From an uncultured Akkermansia sp. (GTDB lineage Bacteria > Verrucomicrobiota > Verrucomicrobiia > Verrucomicrobiales > Akkermansiaceae), in NCBI GenBank assembly GCA_900548895.1, contig URLZ01000008.1, positions 1 to 62,806 of the forward strand: DNA of 62,806 nucleotides, given 5' to 3'. The notes below the pieces were generated by a model that was not told the DNA's origin, ran no database searches, and was given only the letters and a program-made list of their open reading frames with translations. The translations under genes were made by a program, and so were the position numbers. Of this stretch, positions 1 to 9,355 are shown piece by piece; the first letter of the stretch is position 1; the number at the start of each line of letters is the position of its first letter.

Positions 1-118
1 CGACAACCCGCATGATTACTGCATCCTTTTTCCCTCTGCTCAAACTTTGGGACAGATGTGGCCTGAATGCGGGCTACCCCAGAGCTCGAGCGACGCTCAG
101 CTCCGCGAGCCCCATCGC

Positions 119-739
119 TCAGGCGAGGCCCAGCGCGCACACCCAGCCCGCGCGCGGGCCCTTGTGCGTCTCCACCGCGGCCAAACCCGCCGCCGTCAGC
201 AACTCCGCGAGCTGCTCCGCACTGTAAACCCGCATCCCGGGAATGCGCTGCGGCCAGAGATCATCACCCGGGCGGCTGCCGTCCGCCTCATGGCAAACCA
301 GCAGCGTGCCCCCGGGGCGCAGCACCCGGCGCAGCTCGCGCAGCCCACCGACCGGATCCGGCCAGAAATAAAGCGTCTCAAACGCCGTCGCCACATCAAA
401 ATGATCATCCTCAAAGGGCAGGCAGCAGACATCCCCCTGCATCACGCGGCAGCGGCCCTGCTCAATCGCCTCCGCATTCAGGCGAGACGACAGCCCCACA
501 CTCACCTCCGAATAATCCACCCCCGTCGCAGAGCCCTGCGGGCACATCTCCAGCAGCGTCGCCAAATTGGCTCCGCCGCCGCAGCCCACATCGAGAGCCG
601 CCGCATCGGGCGCCGGGTGCAGAAACCCGAACGCCCAGGCCGCCATCTCCGCATGGCTGTTGTTCATGCGCAGCAAAATCGCCTCACCGTCGCTGCCGAC
701 GGGGCGGGCCGCATTGAGCAGAAAAGAGTCCGTTTCCAT
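119..739 (-). CDS. class I SAM-dependent methyltransferase
   Basis: A 206-residue Rossmann-fold methyltransferase of the Methyltransf_11/25 type. The SAM-binding motif I reads LDVGCGGGANLATLL, followed by GVDYSE (motif II), a QGDVCCLPFEDDHFDV stretch and the RELRRVLRPGGTLLVCHE block typical of the UbiE/Methyltransf_11 group. The substrate cannot be told. The frame stays open far upstream, but the start at 739 (METDS) is chosen because a good promoter lies at 770-798 and the extra upstream residues are low-complexity translation of a 16-base tandem repeat. It is divergent from the amidase gene at 1051. Confidence 0.85.
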   Translation of the reverse strand: METDSFLLNAARPVGSDGEAILLRMNNSHAEMAAWAFGFLHPAPDAAALDVGCGGGANLATLLEMCPQGSATGVDYSEVSVGLSSRLNAEAIEQGRCRVMQGDVCCLPFEDDHFDVATAFETLYFWPDPVGGLRELRRVLRPGGTLLVCHEADGSRPGDDLWPQRIPGMRVYSAEQLAELLTAAGLAAVETHKGPRAGWVCALGLA

Positions 740-769
740 AAAATCCGATAGGTCGGGATCGGCTCCCCC

Positions 770-798
770 ATTGTAGAGCCGTCCCGCCCGCCGGTCAA
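770..798 (-). promoter_or_regulatory. sigma70-type promoter of the methyltransferase gene
   Basis: Reading the minus strand, TTGACC (793-798), a 17-base spacer and TACAAT (770-775). The predicted transcript starts about 24 bases before the ATG at 739. No Shine-Dalgarno sequence is visible. Confidence 0.7.
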
Positions 799-806
799 GG
801 CGCAAG

Positions 807-870
807 TGTGTCCGCGCCCCTCTGTGTCCGCGCCCCTCTGTGTCCGCGCCCCTCTGTGTCCGCGCTCCTC
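807..870. repeat. four tandem copies of a 16-base unit
   Basis: TGTGTCCGCGCCCCTC is repeated at 807-822, 823-838 and 839-854, with a fourth copy at 855-870 differing by one base. It lies between the divergent promoters of the methyltransferase (770-798) and the amidase (1015-1043). The 16-base period is not a multiple of three, which argues against coding. Confidence 0.95.
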
Positions 871-1014
871 CGGCGCGACGGCGCCCTCGCAGCACAAGTC
901 TGGACAGCGGCGAAGCTCCCCCGCGCAGCGCCGCCGAACGAGCGCTCCGTTCATCCCTTTCGCTGCGCCCCGGAGCAGGCCCCACCCCGCCCCCGGAGCC
1001 GCAGCAGGCCGCGC

Positions 1015-1043
1015 TTGACAGCCTTGAGCCCATTCGCTATAGT
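1015..1043 (+). promoter_or_regulatory. sigma70-type promoter, leaderless-type, of the amidase gene
   Basis: TTGACA (1015-1020), 17-base spacer, TATAGT (1038-1043). Only 7 bases separate the -10 box from the ATG at 1051, so the mRNA should begin at or one base before the start codon. Confidence 0.85.
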
Positions 1044-1050
1044 GAGCCCC

Positions 1051-1968
1051 ATGAGTCAGCGCGCATGGTGTTGGGTAACGGGAGCTCTGATGATGCTCAT
1101 GGTGATAACCGGGTGCAGCAGCACACCGCGCGGCGGCACCGGAGACCTCGTCGTCATCGACATCGGCCACTGCGTCGGCGCGGAAGGCGCCACCATGCCC
1201 GCCGCCATCGCCGGCAAGCGCTGGAGCGAATGCGCATTCTGGTACCGCTACTGCCTCGACGTCAAGCGCGTCGTCGAAAGCGCCGGCTACCGCTGCGTCG
1301 TCACCAACCGCGGCAACGCCCCCGCCGGCGGCCCCATGGCCGCGGATGCCCGCCGCGCCGGCGTCGTGCACCTGCGCAACCCTGACCTCGGCGGTAAGCG
1401 CCGCCCCTCGCACTACTACCCCGACCGCGTTGGCTCCGGCAGCGCCAGCGCCGACTACGCCGTCTACCGCGGCGCCGCCTGCGTCGTCTTCCTGCACCAC
1501 AACAGCTCCTCCTCGCACTGGGTCAGCGGCGGCTCGCCCAGCCTCATCATCTGCAACCGCTACAACGGCCGCCCGCTCGCCCGCGCCCTCGCCGACGCCA
1601 TGGACCGCGAAATCCTCGACAACGGCATGCCCAACGGCGGCCGCAAATGCCGCATTCAGCCGCGCTACGTCGACGCGGACCGCTCCGCCGCGTGGATGAA
1701 CATCCTCGATGACGCCGGCATCCCCGCCGCCGTGCTCGAAGTCGCCTACCTCAACAACCGCGATCACGCCGCCTTCCTCTGCTCCGACAGCAACGCTCGG
1801 CGCTACGCCCGCGCCGTCGGCCACGGCATCGTGCGCTACATGAAGGAAAGCCGCGGCCGCCGCCCGCACTACCGCACCGACCCCAACCGGCCCGACGAAG
1901 GCTCCTTCGGCTACGCCGCCGAATCCCGCCGCCTGAACATCCCCGGCGCCAAGCGTCTCATTCACTGA
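1051..1968 (+). CDS. N-acetylmuramoyl-L-alanine amidase lipoprotein (Amidase_3 family)
   Basis: 305 residues. The N-terminus is a lipoprotein signal (hydrophobic stretch, then ITGC with Cys22 as the lipidated residue). The mature part has the Amidase_3 pattern of a zinc amidase that cleaves the N-acetylmuramoyl-L-alanine bond: DIGH (His40 in place of the usual DPGH histidine), a Glu about 20 residues later (E60), FLHHNSS for the second histidine and LEVAYLNN for the catalytic Glu. It probably acts in the periplasm, anchored to a membrane. The start at 1051 is fixed by the promoter 7 bases upstream and by the signal peptide. Fine substrate preference is unknown. Confidence 0.85.
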   Translation: MSQRAWCWVTGALMMLMVITGCSSTPRGGTGDLVVIDIGHCVGAEGATMPAAIAGKRWSECAFWYRYCLDVKRVVESAGYRCVVTNRGNAPAGGPMAADARRAGVVHLRNPDLGGKRRPSHYYPDRVGSGSASADYAVYRGAACVVFLHHNSSSSHWVSGGSPSLIICNRYNGRPLARALADAMDREILDNGMPNGGRKCRIQPRYVDADRSAAWMNILDDAGIPAAVLEVAYLNNRDHAAFLCSDSNARRYARAVGHGIVRYMKESRGRRPHYRTDPNRPDEGSFGYAAESRRLNIPGAKRLIH

Positions 1969-2023
1969 GCCGGTTCCCCATCCCGCGCCACCCCCGTGCC
2001 GCGCTCTGCCGTTCGTCGAGAAC

Positions 2024-2052
2024 TTGACAGCGCGCACGCAAGCGCGTATGAT
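2024..2052 (+). promoter_or_regulatory. sigma70-type promoter of leuB
   Basis: TTGACA (2024-2029), 17-base spacer, TATGAT (2047-2052). Predicted leader about 24 bases, which contains the hairpin at 2058-2075. Confidence 0.85.
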
Positions 2053-2057
2053 GAGCT

Positions 2058-2075
2058 CAGGTGCCGAAGCGCCTG
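2058..2075 (+). promoter_or_regulatory. hairpin in the leuB 5' leader
   Basis: CAGGTGC and GCGCCTG pair (7 bp, one G-T) around a CGAA tetraloop. The hairpin starts at or next to the predicted transcription start and ends 7 bases before the ATG at 2083. It could protect the 5' end or tune initiation. It is not long enough to be a leucine attenuator, and no leader peptide is present. Confidence 0.6.
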
Positions 2076-2082
2076 AGATTTT

Positions 2083-3177
<1,095 letters not shown>

Positions 3178-3467
3178 GCCCACAGGGCAGGGGAGTCCCG
3201 CCGCAGCCGTTTCGGGCATCGACCGGTCTCTCCCTGAGCCTCGCTGACGCCCCTGAGGAAACAGGGAACGGCCCTTCGGAGCCCCCGAGCCCACAAGGCA
3301 GGGGGGGCACCCCGCCGGGATCCCCTCGGCGTTGGCTCGACGTCCGACACCTTCCGCAACATCCCGAGCCCGCAGGCATCCCCTGCGGGCTCCTTCGTGC
3401 CGCAGAAACCCCGAACGATCGCGCGCCGCCGGCGCGGCGGGGAAGGCCCTGCCGACGGAGAAAAAGC
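3178..3467. other. non-coding stretch between leuB and the sulfatase gene
   Basis: No convincing gene. It holds two versions of a GGCAGGGG-containing motif (near 3186 and 3298) that recurs in other gaps, and a perfect 11-bp hairpin at 3366-3392 (GAGCCCGCAGG / CCTGCGGGCTC) without a T-run. Confidence 0.6.
3366..3392 (+). terminator. terminator-like hairpin before the sulfatase promoter
   Basis: Perfect 11-bp GC-rich stem with a 5-base loop. Only a weak CTTCGT tail follows, so termination is uncertain. Confidence 0.4.
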
Positions 3468-3495
3468 TTGAGACGCCGGGGCCGTGTGCTAGAAT
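3468..3495 (+). promoter_or_regulatory. sigma70-type promoter, leaderless-type, of the sulfatase gene
   Basis: TTGAGA (3468-3473), 16-base spacer, TAGAAT (3490-3495), then 6 bases to the ATG at 3502. The A of ATG falls at +1. Confidence 0.75.
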
Positions 3496-3501
3496 AGCCG
3501 C

Positions 3502-5745
3502 ATGTTGAAGACCTCTCTCTGCGCCGTCGCGCTCGGCCTGCTGGCCGGCAGCATGGCCCTGGCCGACCAGAAACCCAACATCATCCTCGTCCTCGTGGAT
3601 GACATGGGCTGGGGCGACACCAGCGTCAACGCCGGCCTCGTCAAGGCCAAGGGCAAAAAAGCCCCCGTCATCAAGACGCCGAATCTCGAGACCATGGCCA
3701 AGCGCGGCGCCCAGCTGCGCCGCCACTACACCGCTGCCCCCGTCTGCGCCCCCGCGCGCGCCTCCCTCTTCTCCGGCACCCACCAGGGGCACACCGAAGT
3801 CGTGCGCAACAACAGCTTCGACGCCGCCCTCGAGGACTCGCACACCCTCGCCAGCGTCCTCAAAGCCGCCGGGTACGACACCGCCCTCATCGGCAAATGG
3901 GGCATCGGCGGCGGCAACGAAAGAGGCGGCACCCCCACCACCTCCGCCGGCTGGCCGACCAAGCGCGGCTTCGACTACTTCTTCGGCTACCACAACCATC
4001 TGGCCGGGCACCGCCACTACCCCAAGGAAGAGAGCAACGCCGACCCCGACATGCATTGCAACGCCGTGTGGGACGGCGACACCTGCATCACCGACCGGCT
4101 CGACAACTGCTACAGCACGGACCTCTTCACCGCTCGCGCCAAAAAGTGGATCATCGACCAGCGGAAAGCCCACCCCGACCGCCCCTTCTTCCTCGCCCTC
4201 ACCCTCATCGCCCCCCATGCGCGCCTGGCCCTGCCGACCAGCCCCTACCCCAAGGGCGGCGGCCTCAAGGGCGGCCTCCAGTGGCTCGGCGAGCCCGGCC
4301 ACATGATCAACACCGCCAAGGGGCAGTGGGACAGCTACATCGAGCCCGCATACAAGCCCGAAAAGCTGCGCGCCTACGCGAAAGTGCGCTTCCCGAACAA
4401 CCCGAACGTCGTCGCGGCCGCCTCGCGCCACGCCACCATGATCACGCGCATTGACGACGCCCTCGGCGACCTCATGCAGCTCTGCCGCGACCTCGAGATC
4501 GACGACAACACCTTCATCGTCTTCACCAGCGACAACGGACCGCACAAGGAACCCGGCGCCGTAAACCCCATCCCCGGGCACCCCGCCCCCGCGCAGAACC
4601 CCGCCTTCTACCGCAGCTACGGCCCGCATGACGGCATCAAGCGCGACGTCTGGGAGGGCGGCCTGCGCGTCCCCTGCCTCGTCTGGGCCCCCGGCCTCGT
4701 CAAGGCCGGCACCGTCAGCACCTTCCCGAGCCAGTTCCACGACTGGATGGCCACCTTCGCCGACCTCGCGGGCATGCCCAAGCCCATGCGCTGCGACGGC
4801 GTCTCCCTGCTGCCGACCCTCAACGGCCGCGATGACCGGCAGAAGCCCGGCATCGTCTACAGCGAGTACAACTACGGCGGCAAGATGGACCAGTACGACG
4901 ACTACGCCGCCAACAAGAAAGGCCGCACCCGCGGCGAGCAGCAAGTCATTGTCTTCCGCGACGACAAGGGCCGCTACCTCAAAGCCATCCGCACCAACGT
5001 CAAGACCGGGCAGGAGGACTTTGAGATCTATGACGTCGAGGCCGACCCGCACGAATCGAAAAACCTCGCCGACCAGTTCCGCGACAAGCAGGACGAGCTG
5101 CGCACCGCCGTGCTCTACCAGCGCCGAGCCTACGACTACGTGCGCGACGGCAGCGCCGGCCGCCGGCAGAACGCCTACGGCGGCTCCCGCTGCTATGACG
5201 GCACCAAAGTCCCCGCCCAGCCGGCCCCCGCGGACCTGCAGCCCGGCCTGAACATGCGCCGCGTGCAGGCCGAATGCCCCTGGGTGCCCGACTTCGACAC
5301 CCTGCCCGGTGCGGAGCAGGCCACGGCCCAGCGCGTCGACAACCCGACGAGCATTGAGCTGCCCGCCGGCAGCATCACCGAGTTCACCGGCTACATCAAC
5401 GTGCCGCAGGACGGTGACCACTGGCACTTCAACCTCAAGCTCGACGACGTCGCCGGCAGCCGCGCCTACATCAAGATGCACAACTTCCAGCTCATCGACG
5501 CCGACACCGGCTACAAACCCGGCACCGTGGCGACCGAAACCGCCGCCGCCAACGCCGATGAGATCGACACCGCCCGCAGCGGCAAAAAGGGCATCCCCCT
5601 GTCCGCCGGCCTGCATGAAGTCACCATCGTCATCGTGCAGGGCCCCTCGGCTCCCGGCCACCTGCAGCTGCAGTGGTACCGCGGGCAGAACGCTCCGGCC
5701 CCCATTCCGGCCGAAGCCTTCCGCTGCGCCCCCGCGCGCCCCTGA
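3502..5745 (+). CDS. secreted formylglycine sulfatase with C-terminal PA14-like domain
   Basis: 747 residues. Residues 1-21 are a signal peptide ending in ALA. The sulfatase domain starts at KPNIILVLVDDMGWGDT (metal-binding Asp33/Asp34) and holds the maturation motif CAPAR (Cys82-x-Pro84-x-Arg86), where Cys is converted to formylglycine; IGKWGIGG and FTSDNGPH are further active-site blocks. Residues of about 570-745 form a beta-rich domain (FTGYINVPQDGDHWHF, LSAGLHEVTIV, LQLQWYRG) that resembles PA14 carbohydrate-binding modules. It should remove sulfate from a host or algal glycan in the periplasm or outside. No anaerobic sulfatase-maturating enzyme is in this window. Confidence 0.9.
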   Translation: MLKTSLCAVALGLLAGSMALADQKPNIILVLVDDMGWGDTSVNAGLVKAKGKKAPVIKTPNLETMAKRGAQLRRHYTAAPVCAPARASLFSGTHQGHTEVVRNNSFDAALEDSHTLASVLKAAGYDTALIGKWGIGGGNERGGTPTTSAGWPTKRGFDYFFGYHNHLAGHRHYPKEESNADPDMHCNAVWDGDTCITDRLDNCYSTDLFTARAKKWIIDQRKAHPDRPFFLALTLIAPHARLALPTSPYPKGGGLKGGLQWLGEPGHMINTAKGQWDSYIEPAYKPEKLRAYAKVRFPNNPNVVAAASRHATMITRIDDALGDLMQLCRDLEIDDNTFIVFTSDNGPHKEPGAVNPIPGHPAPAQNPAFYRSYGPHDGIKRDVWEGGLRVPCLVWAPGLVKAGTVSTFPSQFHDWMATFADLAGMPKPMRCDGVSLLPTLNGRDDRQKPGIVYSEYNYGGKMDQYDDYAANKKGRTRGEQQVIVFRDDKGRYLKAIRTNVKTGQEDFEIYDVEADPHESKNLADQFRDKQDELRTAVLYQRRAYDYVRDGSAGRRQNAYGGSRCYDGTKVPAQPAPADLQPGLNMRRVQAECPWVPDFDTLPGAEQATAQRVDNPTSIELPAGSITEFTGYINVPQDGDHWHFNLKLDDVAGSRAYIKMHNFQLIDADTGYKPGTVATETAAANADEIDTARSGKKGIPLSAGLHEVTIVIVQGPSAPGHLQLQWYRGQNAPAPIPAEAFRCAPARP

Positions 5746-5776
5746 GGCCTGAACCGCCCCCCTGCTGAGCCCGCTC

Positions 5777-5835
5777 CCCGCGCCGCCTCGCCTCTGAGCC
5801 GCGGCGCGGGAAGAGGGCAGGGGAGCTGCCCCTGC
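5777..5835 (+). terminator. two consecutive hairpins after the sulfatase gene
   Basis: Stem 1: CCCGCGCCGC (5777-5786) with GCGGCGCGGG (5801-5810). Stem 2: GCAGGGG (5817-5823) with CCCCTGC (5829-5835). No T-run follows, so the terminator role is inferred. Confidence 0.4.
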
Positions 5836-5979
5836 GGCGCTCCGCTCCGGCACCCCTGCCTCCCTCAGCACTCTCGGGCGGTCTCCCGCGGCCACCCGGC
5901 TTCCCCTCGGCGCTCATGCCGCGCCCCCGATGCTTCCCCTCTTTTTCCCCTTCACCCTCCTGAACAATCCTCTGCGGCG

Positions 5980-6951
5980 ATGAACACCATGCTCTACAGA
6001 CGCTGCGGGCGCAGCGGCGTGCTGCTGCCCGAAATCTCCCTCGGCCTCTGGCACAACTTCGGCGCCGGCGATGACCCCGCCGCCTGCCGCGCCATGATCG
6101 CCTGCGCGCTGGAGCGCGGCATCTGCCACTTCGATCTGGCGGACAACTACGGCCCGCCCCCCGGCTCCGCTGAAGAGCGCTTCGGCAGCCTGCTCGCCGG
6201 GGAATTCGCCGCCCACCGCGACGAAATGTTCATCTCCACCAAAGCAGGCCACCTCATGTGGCCCGGCCCCTACGGCGACCGGGGCTCGCGCAAACACCTG
6301 CTCGCCGGGCTCGACCAGAGCCTCAAGCGCCTGCGCCTCGACTACGTCGACGTCTTTTACTCCCACCGCCCCGACCCCGAAACCCCCATTGAAGAAACCG
6401 TCGGTGCCCTCGTTCAAGCCGTGCGCAGCGGCAAAGCCCTCTACGCCGGCCTCTCCAAATACCCGCCCGAGCTCTTCCGCCGCGCCTGCGCCCTGCTGGC
6501 CGAAGAGAAAGTTCCCTGCCTCATCCACCAGTACCGCTACAACCTGCTGGATCGCAGCTGTGAGGGCGGCATGCTGCCCGCCACCCGCGAGCAGCAGATC
6601 GGCAGCATCGTCTTCTCCCCCCTCGCGCAGGGTATGCTCACGGGCAAATACCGCACCGGCAGCCTGCCCGCGGACTCCCGCGCGCGCCGAGCCGACTCCC
6701 CCTTCCTGAACCCCGAGCGCGTCGCCGAGAGCGCCGCCGCCGTCGAGCGCATCGCCGCCCTGGCCGATCAGGCCGGCATCAGCCTGACCCAGCTCGCCCT
6801 CCGCTGGCTGCTCGGCCGCCCGGGCATCACCAGCGTGCTCATCGGCGCGCGCAACGTCACCCAGCTCGAGCAGTGTGCCGACGCCGCCGGCCTGCCGCCG
6901 CTGGACGATGACCTGCTGCGCGCCCTCGACGACGCCACACGCCCCTCCTGA
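5980..6951 (+). CDS. aldo/keto reductase, YghZ (L-glyceraldehyde 3-phosphate reductase) type
   Basis: 323 residues. The YghZ-specific segment WPGPYGDRGSRKHLLAGLDQ and the following YVDVFYSHRPDPETPIEET are present, which sets it apart from other aldo/keto reductases. The catalytic tetrad can be placed: Asp in HFDLADNYG, Tyr in the same motif, Lys in STKAG and His in YSHR. It should reduce small aldehydes with NADPH in the cytoplasm. The start could also be the ATG nine bases downstream (MLYRR). No clear promoter was found. Confidence 0.9.
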   Translation: MNTMLYRRCGRSGVLLPEISLGLWHNFGAGDDPAACRAMIACALERGICHFDLADNYGPPPGSAEERFGSLLAGEFAAHRDEMFISTKAGHLMWPGPYGDRGSRKHLLAGLDQSLKRLRLDYVDVFYSHRPDPETPIEETVGALVQAVRSGKALYAGLSKYPPELFRRACALLAEEKVPCLIHQYRYNLLDRSCEGGMLPATREQQIGSIVFSPLAQGMLTGKYRTGSLPADSRARRADSPFLNPERVAESAAAVERIAALADQAGISLTQLALRWLLGRPGITSVLIGARNVTQLEQCADAAGLPPLDDDLLRALDDATRPS

Positions 6952-7254
6952 AAGTTTTTGAGAACTCTGGAGCTCTTTCCGAGAGCGCCCACCGCGCCTC
7001 CTGATGGCCCCTGTGCCTCTCAGGAGGCGCTTGCTGTTTCCCCGCGACGCCCCGCGCGACGGTGAAGGCTCCCCCGAGGCCCTGCTGAGGCCCTTCCGCG
7101 CCCTCGACTGCACCCCGCCCCGCCTGCGCGGGCGCAGCCGCTGCCCGCGTCCATCCGCCCTTCTGCCCGCGGCGCCACCTCCCGCCTGCGGCCTCTCCCG
7201 CCGGAGTCCGGGGAGCCCGCCGCGCGACCTCCCTGCGCCGCTGCTCGCCGGGCA
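6952..7254. other. gap between convergent genes
   Basis: Contains the rightward hairpin at 6994-7030. The rest is GC-rich sequence with no supportable gene; frames open here have no recognisable domain. Confidence 0.5.
6994..7030 (+). terminator. terminator of the aldo/keto reductase gene
   Basis: Perfect 11-bp stem GCGCCTCCTGA / TCAGGAGGCGC with a 15-base loop, followed by TTGCTGTTT. Confidence 0.6.
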
Positions 7255-7286
7255 CAAAAAAAGCGCAGCAGCCGAAGCTGCTGCGC
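7255..7286 (-). terminator. intrinsic terminator of the long greA gene
   Basis: 10-bp stem GCGCAGCAGC / GCTGCTGCGC with a tetraloop (7263-7286), followed on the minus strand by a run of at least seven T. Confidence 0.9.
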
Positions 7287-7312
7287 GGAAAAGATCGCGG
7301 TCAGCGCGACGC

Positions 7313-9268
7313 TTAGCGCTCGTCGGGAATCTCACCGTCCGGATAAATGAGCTCCTTGGGAGCCGGCTCGATGCTCTTGATCGTCATCTTCACCTGCTCA
7401 CCGCCGATCTCCACCGGAATGCGCAGCGTATCGCCCACCTTGTGGCCGATCAGCTTGCTGCCCAGCTTCGAGCTGTACGAAATCACGCGCTCCTCCGGCA
7501 CCGAATCCCAAGCGCCGAGAATCGTGTAAACCACCTCTTGGCCGTTATCGGACACGAAGGTGACCTTCGTGCCCATGCCCGTCTGCTCGCAGGTCGCCCC
7601 GCGGAAATCCGTCGGCGTCGCCTGAGCCAGCAAGCGGGAAAGCTCCTCCGAGCGGCGCATCAGCACCTGGCGCGTCGCCTTCGCATCCTGATAGCCGCCG
7701 TTCTCGCGCAAGTCACCCTCAGCTCGCGTAATCTCGAGATCGCGCTTGTTCTTCGGGATGCGCACATTGATGATATCCTCATACTCCGCCTTGCGGGCCG
7801 CATACGAGCGCAGCGAAACATAGAGCGTCTGCTTCTCCTTGTGCGCCGTGCGAGAGAGCACCACCTGCTGCAGCGAGGGATGCACCTTCATCATGTTGGC
7901 CAGCAGCAGATTGCGGTCGAGATCCGGCAGCACCGACGAATCGTAGAGAGCCTTCGCGAAGGGGCGAGCCTCCGGCTCGGAAAGCCCGCGCACGAGATCC
8001 GGCGCCAGCTCCTTGTCCTCCACCAGCAGATTGCGCAGGCGCAGAGCGCGGTTCGGGCCGCCCTCCGAGCTGTCGCGCTCAATCGCGCTGATAATCGCAG
8101 CGCCGAGAGCCATCTTCGACTTGTTGAACACCTCAGCCGCATCCCCCTCGCGCTCCTTGCACAGCCAGATGAGCACATCCGGGCTCAAGCTCTGGCGGGA
8201 AATGCCGTTGATAATGTCCGAGAACAACTGCTCCTTGCCCCCGCGGCTGATGATGAACTTCGCCGCCGGTTGCGTCACCTTCGGACCACCGAAGAGGAAG
8301 ATATTCGTCGTGTAGGCCAGCCAGCTCTCCGGCATCGCCTCGGGCAGCGCCTCATAGACCTGATTCTGGCGCGCCGTCGACAGCTCGCCGATGTAGCCCA
8401 CAATCTCCTCCGAAGAAATCGTGCTGAGGCGATCAGCCAGCGTCGTCAGCTTGCCGATCCCCTCCTTCTCCATCGCCTCGCGGAGCTTCGCCGCCTTCGT
8501 CTCATCGCGGCCGACCACGTGATCCATGATCTGGTCGCGGATAATGATGAGCTCCAGCACATGCTGCGGCTCACCGTGAGAATGCTTGATGTCATTCTCC
8601 ATCTCCGCAATCAGCTTCGCCACAATCTCAAACTCACCGTCCAGCACCTCCATGCGCGCCTGATCCAGAATGCGCACGCAGTCCTCCAGCGAGCGACCCG
8701 ACTGACTGTAGTCATCGAGCAAAGCCTCGGCAGCGGAAGACGCCTCACGCAGCACGATAGGCTCGCCGCGACGCGTCGGCAAACGGAAGCTCGGATCATC
8801 GCGCATCGCCGCGCGAGCCTTCTCCCACCAGCCCTTCCAGCTCCCCTCGGGAATCACCCGGCCGCTGAGAAACTTCTCCAAATCCTCCGGCTGCATCGGC
8901 AGCACCTCATCAATACCCTCGCGCAGCGAGAAATTGTGCGTCAGCACATCGCGGATGAAATCGAGCATCTGGTCCTTGCTCTCCGCGCGCTTGCGGCACC
9001 CCTCGGCGTCCTCGTAGCATGCGATCAGGAAGTGACCCTCGGGAATCGGCGTCAGCTGGTTGAACGCCAGCTTGAGCCCCATCACATAATCCGGCTTTTT
9101 CTCGAAATTGATTTTGACGCGCTGCTGCGTCAGAGACCAGGCCATGACCTTGCCCACGCCCCAGTCGGGATGCATGACATACTTTCCGGGGGAGAACTTG
9201 TCAAGCCGAGTGGCGAAGTCTACCGGAATTTTGCCTGTTTTTACAAATTTTTCTAGATCGGCATGCAT
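7313..9268 (-). CDS. greA: long GreA-type transcription elongation factor
   Basis: 651 residues, against about 158 for ordinary GreA. The C-terminal part holds the Gre coiled coil with the acidic tip GDLRENGGY, which matches the conserved GreA pattern GDLKENAEY including its Asp and Glu, and then the GreA/GreB C-domain (TKVTFVSDNGQEVVYTILG to the end). It should stimulate RNA cleavage in backtracked RNA polymerase. The N-terminus has a KYVMHPDWGVGKVMAW block reminiscent of CarD/RID-like beta modules, and the middle is helical. Similarly long GreA proteins occur in chlamydiae. The ATG at 9278-9280 overlaps the -10 box, so the ATG at 9268 (MHADLEKF) is chosen. Confidence 0.88.
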   Translation of the reverse strand: MHADLEKFVKTGKIPVDFATRLDKFSPGKYVMHPDWGVGKVMAWSLTQQRVKINFEKKPDYVMGLKLAFNQLTPIPEGHFLIACYEDAEGCRKRAESKDQMLDFIRDVLTHNFSLREGIDEVLPMQPEDLEKFLSGRVIPEGSWKGWWEKARAAMRDDPSFRLPTRRGEPIVLREASSAAEALLDDYSQSGRSLEDCVRILDQARMEVLDGEFEIVAKLIAEMENDIKHSHGEPQHVLELIIIRDQIMDHVVGRDETKAAKLREAMEKEGIGKLTTLADRLSTISSEEIVGYIGELSTARQNQVYEALPEAMPESWLAYTTNIFLFGGPKVTQPAAKFIISRGGKEQLFSDIINGISRQSLSPDVLIWLCKEREGDAAEVFNKSKMALGAAIISAIERDSSEGGPNRALRLRNLLVEDKELAPDLVRGLSEPEARPFAKALYDSSVLPDLDRNLLLANMMKVHPSLQQVVLSRTAHKEKQTLYVSLRSYAARKAEYEDIINVRIPKNKRDLEITRAEGDLRENGGYQDAKATRQVLMRRSEELSRLLAQATPTDFRGATCEQTGMGTKVTFVSDNGQEVVYTILGAWDSVPEERVISYSSKLGSKLIGHKVGDTLRIPVEIGGEQVKMTIKSIEPAPKELIYPDGEIPDER

Positions 9269-9278
9269 ACGTGAGACC

Positions 9279-9306
9279 ATATTAGCACAGGATGGGTCAA
9301 GGTCAA
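9279..9306 (-). promoter_or_regulatory. sigma70-type promoter, near-leaderless, of the long greA gene
   Basis: Minus strand: TTGACC (9301-9306), 16-base spacer, TAATAT (9279-9284), 10 bases to the ATG at 9268. A second TTGACC immediately follows the first. Confidence 0.7.
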
Positions 9307-9355
9307 TCCCCGAATAGCCCTTTTTTTCTTTTTTTTATCGCGTCATCGCCCTGCA

